DNA of 11,093 bases from Candidatus Cloacimonadota bacterium (GTDB taxonomy: Bacteria; Cloacimonadota; Cloacimonadia; Cloacimonadales; TCS61), in NCBI GenBank assembly GCA_011372345.1, contig DRTC01000529.1, forward strand, positions 1 to 11,093, written 5' to 3'. Below are positions 6,882 through 11,093 of this stretch, one piece after another. The first letter of the stretch is position 1, and each line of letters starts with the position of its first letter. The position numbers and the translations under genes were made by a program. The notes beneath the pieces are model-generated. The model was not told the DNA's origin and did not search any database. It worked only from the letters and a program-made list of their open reading frames with translations.

Positions 6882-8621
6882 TTATTTCACATTGAAATTT
6901 TCAATGAATTTCATTAGGACATTACTTCTGGTAGGATGACGAAGTTTTCGCAGAGCTTTATCTTCGATTTGCCGGATTCGTTCTCTGGTCACATTGAAAA
7001 TATTTCCTACTTCTTCCAGAGTTCTGTGATAACCGTCATCTATTCCAAAACGAAGTCTGATCACTCTTTCTTCTCTAGATGTTAATGTCTGCAGGATTTC
7101 ATCGACCTGTTTTTTCAGTAAAGTTCGTTCCGCCATTCTCTCCGGAGAAATTGTTCCTTTATCCTCGATAAAATCTCCCAACATACTGTCTTCATCATCG
7201 TGTCCGATAGGTTTATCGAGAGAAACAGGTTCTTTGGTGATAGCAAGAATGCTTTTAACTTTTTCAATCGGTAGATCAAGTTTATTGGAGATCTCTTCCG
7301 GATATGGTTCTCTTCCAAGTTCCTGCAATAGTTTCCTGCTTGCTCGTTTAACTTTATTGATCGATTCGATCATGTGCACCGGAATTCGGATCGTTCTTGC
7401 CTGGTCTGCGATCGCTCTGGTTATTGCCTGACGAATCCACCAGGTTGCATAAGTGCTGAATTTGAATCCTTTTCGATAATCGTATTTTTCCACAGCTCTC
7501 ATCAAACCTGTATTCCCTTCCTGAATCAAATCCAGGAAATCGAGTCCGCGATTATTATACCGTTTGGCAATACTGACAACCAACCTGACATTTGCTTCGA
7601 TCATATCATTCTTGGAACGCTCTTTCATCTTCTCACCGCGATTGATTTCCCCAAGGAGATAGATCATTTCACTGGCAGTCATTTTGGTTTCTAATTCAAC
7701 TCTGCGGATTTTCCTGCGAGCATTTTTAATTTTTCTAAGTGTTTCAATAAAAACAGTCGGTTCAACATTTGTATCCTTGTGAACCTGTTTATATTCTTCT
7801 TCAGATTTGTTAGCTTTTCTGCCATAAGTGCAAATTTCATCGATGGAAAATCTGCGTATTCTGGAGAGTTGTTTGATCGTTTTCTGGCTGTCATTTATTC
7901 TATCGACCAGACTTCTGATCCGGTAAACCATTCTTTTCAAGAGTTTTTCATTATAGGTCAAGCGATTGAATATAGCATGAATTTTAACTCTTTTTTTATC
8001 CACTTCAATCTGTTCCAGGACATGTCCTGTATCATCATAATCACTGTTGTCGAGGATTTCTCCGATTTCTTCAAAAATTGTTCTGACTTCTTTGATGACA
8101 ATGGAAAATTCGTTGATCAAGCGTGCTTCCTGGGATTTATCAACCCAGCTTCCGTATTCGATCTTGAAAATTTGATCGACTTTTACTCTTTTCTCATTAT
8201 ATCTGTGAAAAAAATTCTCCATTTCCCGCAAAGTACTTCCGGACATAAAAATGTATTTATTGATATAACGCTGACCGCTTTCGATCTTTTTGGCAATGCG
8301 AACTTCACCTTCTCTATCCAGTAAAGGAACTCTTCCCATTTCTTTGAGATACATTCTGACCGGATCGTCATAATACCTTTTGATCTTGAATTTTTTCGGT
8401 GCTTTACTCTTAACTGATACTTTTTTCTTGGTCACTCTTTTATGAGTTTCATCGATCAAAACAATTCCTGTATCTGTTAAGTGAGTAATTATTTCCTCGA
8501 TCTTATCGAGGTAAATAGGACTGTTCGGTAAAATATTATTGATCTGATTAAAAGTCAGCAGGTCGTTGTTTTTCCTGCCAAGCTCGATCAATTTCGTCAA
8601 ACATTCGTTATAACTAAGCAT
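6882..8621 (-). CDS. rpoD: RNA polymerase principal sigma factor (sigma-70 family, group 1)
   Basis: At 579 residues it has the full group 1 architecture. A region 1.1-like N-terminus spans about 1-65, region 1.2 is DDPVRMYLKEMGRVPLLDREGE (85-106), and a long charged non-conserved segment fills about 118-335. Region 2 (about 337-412) carries ANVRLVVSIAKRY, GLDFLDLIQEGN and the -10 recognition helix FSTYATWWIRQAITRAIADQ. Region 3 is about 416-490 (IRIPVHMIE, EPVSLDKPIG). Region 4 (about 500-572) carries LTSREERVIRLRFGI and the -35-binding helix-turn-helix TLEEVGNIFNVTRERIRQIE (534-553). It binds core RNA polymerase and directs it to housekeeping promoters. It lies 9 bases behind dnaG, and its ribosome site overlaps the dnaG stop codon, so the two are probably co-translated. 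Nothing is broken or missing. Confidence 0.98.
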   Translation of the reverse strand: MLSYNECLTKLIELGRKNNDLLTFNQINNILPNSPIYLDKIEEIITHLTDTGIVLIDETHKRVTKKKVSVKSKAPKKFKIKRYYDDPVRMYLKEMGRVPLLDREGEVRIAKKIESGQRYINKYIFMSGSTLREMENFFHRYNEKRVKVDQIFKIEYGSWVDKSQEARLINEFSIVIKEVRTIFEEIGEILDNSDYDDTGHVLEQIEVDKKRVKIHAIFNRLTYNEKLLKRMVYRIRSLVDRINDSQKTIKQLSRIRRFSIDEICTYGRKANKSEEEYKQVHKDTNVEPTVFIETLRKIKNARRKIRRVELETKMTASEMIYLLGEINRGEKMKERSKNDMIEANVRLVVSIAKRYNNRGLDFLDLIQEGNTGLMRAVEKYDYRKGFKFSTYATWWIRQAITRAIADQARTIRIPVHMIESINKVKRASRKLLQELGREPYPEEISNKLDLPIEKVKSILAITKEPVSLDKPIGHDDEDSMLGDFIEDKGTISPERMAERTLLKKQVDEILQTLTSREERVIRLRFGIDDGYHRTLEEVGNIFNVTRERIRQIEDKALRKLRHPTRSNVLMKFIENFNVK

Positions 8622-8626
8622 TAATT

Positions 8627-8632
8627 CTCCTT
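8627..8632 (-). promoter_or_regulatory. rpoD ribosome binding site overlapping the dnaG stop codon
   Basis: On the minus strand AAGGAG lies five bases before the rpoD ATG and shares bases with the dnaG TAA stop (8631-8633). The overlap is the typical layout of translational coupling and fixes the rpoD start at 8621. Confidence 0.75.
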
Positions 8633-10340
8633 AATATAAGGTCTTTCTAACAACTTTTTTATTTATACCAAGAATCTTTTTTTTCAGTTTGTTTTTCTTT
8701 TGAGATAGTTCCTTGAAGTTTTTTCCTTCGAAAATTTTTTTATTTATTTTTTTTAGTTCATCCTGATATTTTCTTAATTTAACCGTTTTAATAACTTCTT
8801 CAATATCAACCTTTGGAACATCTTCCATAAGCAACTCAGAGAAAGTATTCCTGGTTATCTCATCCTCTATCAAATCCAGCAAGCCGGCAACCTGGTTAAT
8901 GTTCTCAATATGCTCAGCAATTTGCTCAAAAATTTTTTCATATATTCCTGATAAAAAATAATCTGAATTCAGCTGTTCTGCAACTTTTTTATAATAAGAT
9001 TTTTCATTTAAGATGATTTTGAGCAGATCACGCTCCTCCTGAAATCTGGAGATTTCAGTTTTTTCTTCTTTTTTTACTTTTTGAAAATACTTTTTTCTTC
9101 TCCTGGAAAGAATGGAATGTTCTGATATTTTAAAGGTTTCAGCTATCTCTTTGGCAAAAAGTTCCTGAGAAATTTCCTCGGTCATTTCGTTCAGAACATC
9201 GAACAAAAGATTCAGTTTTGTTTTCTGATCGAGGTTAAGATTTTTATCCTCAAAGATAAATAAAGGTAACTTTTTTGCGTTTTTGATCTTATTTTCGAGA
9301 GCTTCATTTCCATTTTTAAGCAGGAAACTATCTGGATCATCATCAATCGGCAGCTCGATTATTTTTGCGTTTGCTCCTTTTTTAAGCACATTGGAAGCTG
9401 CTCTGATCGCTGCTTTTCGACCGGCAATATCTCCATCATATAAAAGATAGAAATTATTTGTGTACCTGCTTAATAAATTTATCTGGGAATCGGTCAGGGA
9501 AGTTCCGAGAGAAGCAACGGAATTGGTGAATCCTTTTTCATAAAGACGGAGGAAATCCAAATAACCTTCGGAAATCAGGGCAAAATCTTTTTTGGAAATT
9601 TCGTAACGAGTTGAGAACAGACCGTATAATTCATTTCCTTTAATATAAATTTCAGTTGTGGGAGAATTTATATATTTTCCCCCGGATTGATCTTCCGCTA
9701 AAGTCCTTCCTCCGAAAGCAATGATTTTCCCGTTTACAGAATGGATCGGGAACATTAAACGGTTGCGGAAAATGTCATAAGTTCCTTTCTCATTTTCTCC
9801 AAATAAACCTGTTTTCATCAGGATCTGCTCATTGATATTATTTTTAAGAAGATAATTCTTCAATCCGGCAAAACTATCCAGAGCATAACCGATTTCAAAT
9901 TTTTTGATGGTTTCCGAAGATAGATTCCGTTTGATCAAGTATTCTTTTGCATATTTTCCGAATTTCTCCAGGTTTTCCCTGAAATGATGATTTGTGAGAG
10001 TATAAATTTTATAGATCAGGTCTTTTCGAGTTTGTTTCTTTTTATCAACTTTTGTTTCCTTAAAAGTTATGCCTGCTCGATGGGCGAGTTTTTTCAAAGC
10101 TTCAAAAAAGGAAATTTTTTCATAATCCCGCACAAAAGTGATAACATTTCCGGATTTCCCGCAGCCGAAACATTTAAAAATCTGTTTTTTCTCACTCACT
10201 ACAAAGGATGGAGTTTTCTCGTCATGGAACGGGCAACGGGCTTTATAATTGCTTCCTGCCCGTTTTAACGGAAAATAACTACCGATCACATCAACGATGT
10301 TGTTGTGTTCGAGAATACTGTCTATTTGAGATTGATCCAT
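8631..10340 (-). CDS. dnaG: DNA primase
   Basis: At 569 residues it is close to the usual bacterial length (E. coli 581). It makes the RNA primers for leading- and lagging-strand DNA synthesis. The N-terminal zinc-binding domain has Cys36, His39, Cys57 and Cys60 (RCPFHDEKTPSF ... FKCFGCGKSGN). The catalytic core includes FPIHSVNGKIIAFGGR (197-212), KYINSPTTEIY (222-232) and the TOPRIM metal site with EGYLD (258-262; Glu258 and Asp262), the family motif ASLGTSLT (276-283) and DGD (302-304), then DDDPDSFLL. The rest, about 430-569, is the helical C-terminal domain expected to bind the DnaB helicase; it is lysine-rich and least conserved. The start is supported by AGGA-rich sequence just upstream (revcomp of 10341-10352). 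It sits between mutS2, 104 bases upstream, and rpoD, 9 bases downstream. Confidence 0.98.
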   Translation of the reverse strand: MDQSQIDSILEHNNIVDVIGSYFPLKRAGSNYKARCPFHDEKTPSFVVSEKKQIFKCFGCGKSGNVITFVRDYEKISFFEALKKLAHRAGITFKETKVDKKKQTRKDLIYKIYTLTNHHFRENLEKFGKYAKEYLIKRNLSSETIKKFEIGYALDSFAGLKNYLLKNNINEQILMKTGLFGENEKGTYDIFRNRLMFPIHSVNGKIIAFGGRTLAEDQSGGKYINSPTTEIYIKGNELYGLFSTRYEISKKDFALISEGYLDFLRLYEKGFTNSVASLGTSLTDSQINLLSRYTNNFYLLYDGDIAGRKAAIRAASNVLKKGANAKIIELPIDDDPDSFLLKNGNEALENKIKNAKKLPLFIFEDKNLNLDQKTKLNLLFDVLNEMTEEISQELFAKEIAETFKISEHSILSRRRKKYFQKVKKEEKTEISRFQEERDLLKIILNEKSYYKKVAEQLNSDYFLSGIYEKIFEQIAEHIENINQVAGLLDLIEDEITRNTFSELLMEDVPKVDIEEVIKTVKLRKYQDELKKINKKIFEGKNFKELSQKKNKLKKKILGINKKVVRKTLY

Positions 10341-10352
10341 TTTCCTATTTCC

Positions 10353-10431
10353 TGTAGTTCATAACTTGTTCTGAATCCCTTTTTCATCAAGATATTCTTT
10401 TTAGGGGAAACGGAACAAGTTCCGAACTACA
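10353..10431. repeat. Large imperfect palindrome between mutS2 and dnaG
   Basis: Nested inverted repeats: TGTAGTTC (10353-10360) with GAACTACA (10424-10431), then ACTTGTTC (10364-10371) with GAACAAGT (10413-10420) after a 3/3 internal loop, then CCCT (10377-10380) with AGGG (10403-10406). The right arm also contains the dyad CGGAAC-AA-GTTCCG (10411-10424). No T-run follows on either strand, so a simple intrinsic terminator is unlikely. It looks like a dispersed palindromic repeat (REP/MITE-like) or a transcript-processing hairpin within the operon; copy number is unknown. Confidence 0.7.
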
Positions 10432-10444
10432 ATTTGAGGTTAAT

Positions 10445-11093
10445 TTAACACTCCAGTTTGATAACAGTTACTCCATCTCCTCCGGTTTCCGGTGGGGGAG
10501 TAAAAAAGCTATTTATTTTTCTGCTTTTTCTGAGATACTGTCTGATCTTTGAACGCAGAGCTCCGGTTCCTTTTCCATGCACGATTCGAACTAAATTCAA
10601 TCCGCTCAAAAGGGCATTATCGATAAATTCTTCAATTAAAGGTAAAGCTTCGTCGAATGTACATCCCAGAACTTTTAATTCAAATTTTATCTCTTTCTCA
10701 GGGATTTTGATCTTCTTTCTAAACTCGCTTTTTTTTATTTTTGTTTTTTCAATTTGAAATAGATTTCTGGAATTAGTTGTATAAATGATATCATTAACTT
10801 CAACTTTAATACTATTATCTTTTATCTCGATGATCTCTCCGGAAGTTTCGATATCTTTTACCCAAACCTGTTGTCCAACTTGTGGTTCGAGTAAAGGTAT
10901 TTTTTTTTCTTCAGTTAACAATTCGTCCTGTTTTCCGAATTCTCGGTTCAGTTTTATAACCTTGTTCAAAGAACTTTCATAAAGAGATTTTTTCTTCTTC
11001 TTTTCTTCTTTTTTGATAGCAGAAATTTCAGCATTCAGTTCTCTTTGCAGAGATGTTAAAAATTCTCTCATTTCCCTGATAGACTTCTTTTTC
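10445..11093 (-). CDS. mutS2: MutS2 family protein, C-terminal part (KOW-like segment and Smr domain); N-terminus beyond window
   Basis: Only the C-terminal 215 codons are visible. The frame stays open to the right edge, seven codons beyond an internal ATG at 11071, so that ATG is not the true start. Numbered from that Met: a basic coiled-coil region (1-50), a small beta-rich KOW-like segment (about 61-107, VGQQVWVKDIETSGEI), and a C-terminal Smr nuclease domain (about 130-208) with VRIVHGKGTGALR (161-173) and the closing GGDGVTVIKL. MutS2 proteins are ATPases implicated in suppressing recombination and, in some bacteria, rescuing stalled ribosomes; the ATPase part is not in view. The usual LDLRG motif of the Smr domain is replaced by LKVLG (132-136), so the acidic residue linked to nuclease activity is missing. 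It precedes dnaG and rpoD on the same strand, 104 bases from dnaG. Confidence 0.92.
   Translation of the reverse strand, partial: KKKSIREMREFLTSLQRELNAEISAIKKEEKKKKKSLYESSLNKVIKLNREFGKQDELLTEEKKIPLLEPQVGQQVWVKDIETSGEIIEIKDNSIKVEVNDIIYTTNSRNLFQIEKTKIKKSEFRKKIKIPEKEIKFELKVLGCTFDEALPLIEEFIDNALLSGLNLVRIVHGKGTGALRSKIRQYLRKSRKINSFFTPPPETGGDGVTVIKLEC

Noticed and set aside
7779..8324. 181-codon plus-strand open frame antisense to rpoD
   Set aside because: It lies entirely opposite the well-conserved rpoD gene, is rich in Phe and Ser as expected of the complement, and resembles no protein.

Overview
The window looks like a chromosomal segment of an uncultured, AT-rich bacterium of the Fibrobacterota-Chlorobiota-Bacteroidota (FCB) superphylum. 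I favour a Cloacimonadota-like lineage. The best clue is the secreted protein at 4501-6564, whose C-terminus is a type A type IX secretion (T9SS) sorting tail (YPNPF ... YNIKGQKV ... ASGIYFYKLKVG ... KKMILLK). The assignment is an inference from sequence style; no 16S or other marker search was possible.

Layout. (1) 1-4235, minus strand: the first 1411 codons of a very large soluble sensor histidine kinase with six PAS and three GAF domains in series, followed by a HisKA_2 dimerisation/phosphoacceptor domain and the beginning of the ATPase domain. The gene runs off the left edge, and its reading frame was followed without a stop through the whole region. (2) 4236-4500: a very AT-rich divergent intergenic region. 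(3) 4501-6564, plus strand: a 687-residue exported protein with an Asp-box, an EF-hand/dockerin-like calcium loop and the T9SS tail; an intergenic-type 'gcagaggac' repeat lies in frame inside the tail. (4) 6565-6881: a compact RNA region with a hairpin terminator, a broken 3' half of a tRNA gene, a second terminator, an intact CAU-anticodon tRNA (best read as tRNA-Ile2) and a tRNA promoter, all reading on the minus strand. (5) 6882-11093, minus strand: an information-processing cluster in the order mutS2 (C-terminal part only), dnaG, rpoD. dnaG and rpoD are 9 bases apart and probably translationally coupled. A large imperfect palindrome separates mutS2 from dnaG.

How it fits together. The dnaG-rpoD pair is the core of the classical macromolecular synthesis operon (primase plus principal sigma factor), here preceded by mutS2 instead of rpsU and followed by a tRNA with its own promoter and terminator. 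The giant kinase and the secreted protein are divergently arranged across a shared regulatory region; whether the kinase controls the secreted protein cannot be told from the sequence. I found no CRISPR array, no transposase or integrase gene and no clearly new multi-gene system. The most unusual signals are the tRNA 3'-half duplication with its tRNA-acceptor-like hairpin, the repeat embedded in the secretion tail, the internal duplication in the kinase and a degenerate Smr motif in MutS2.
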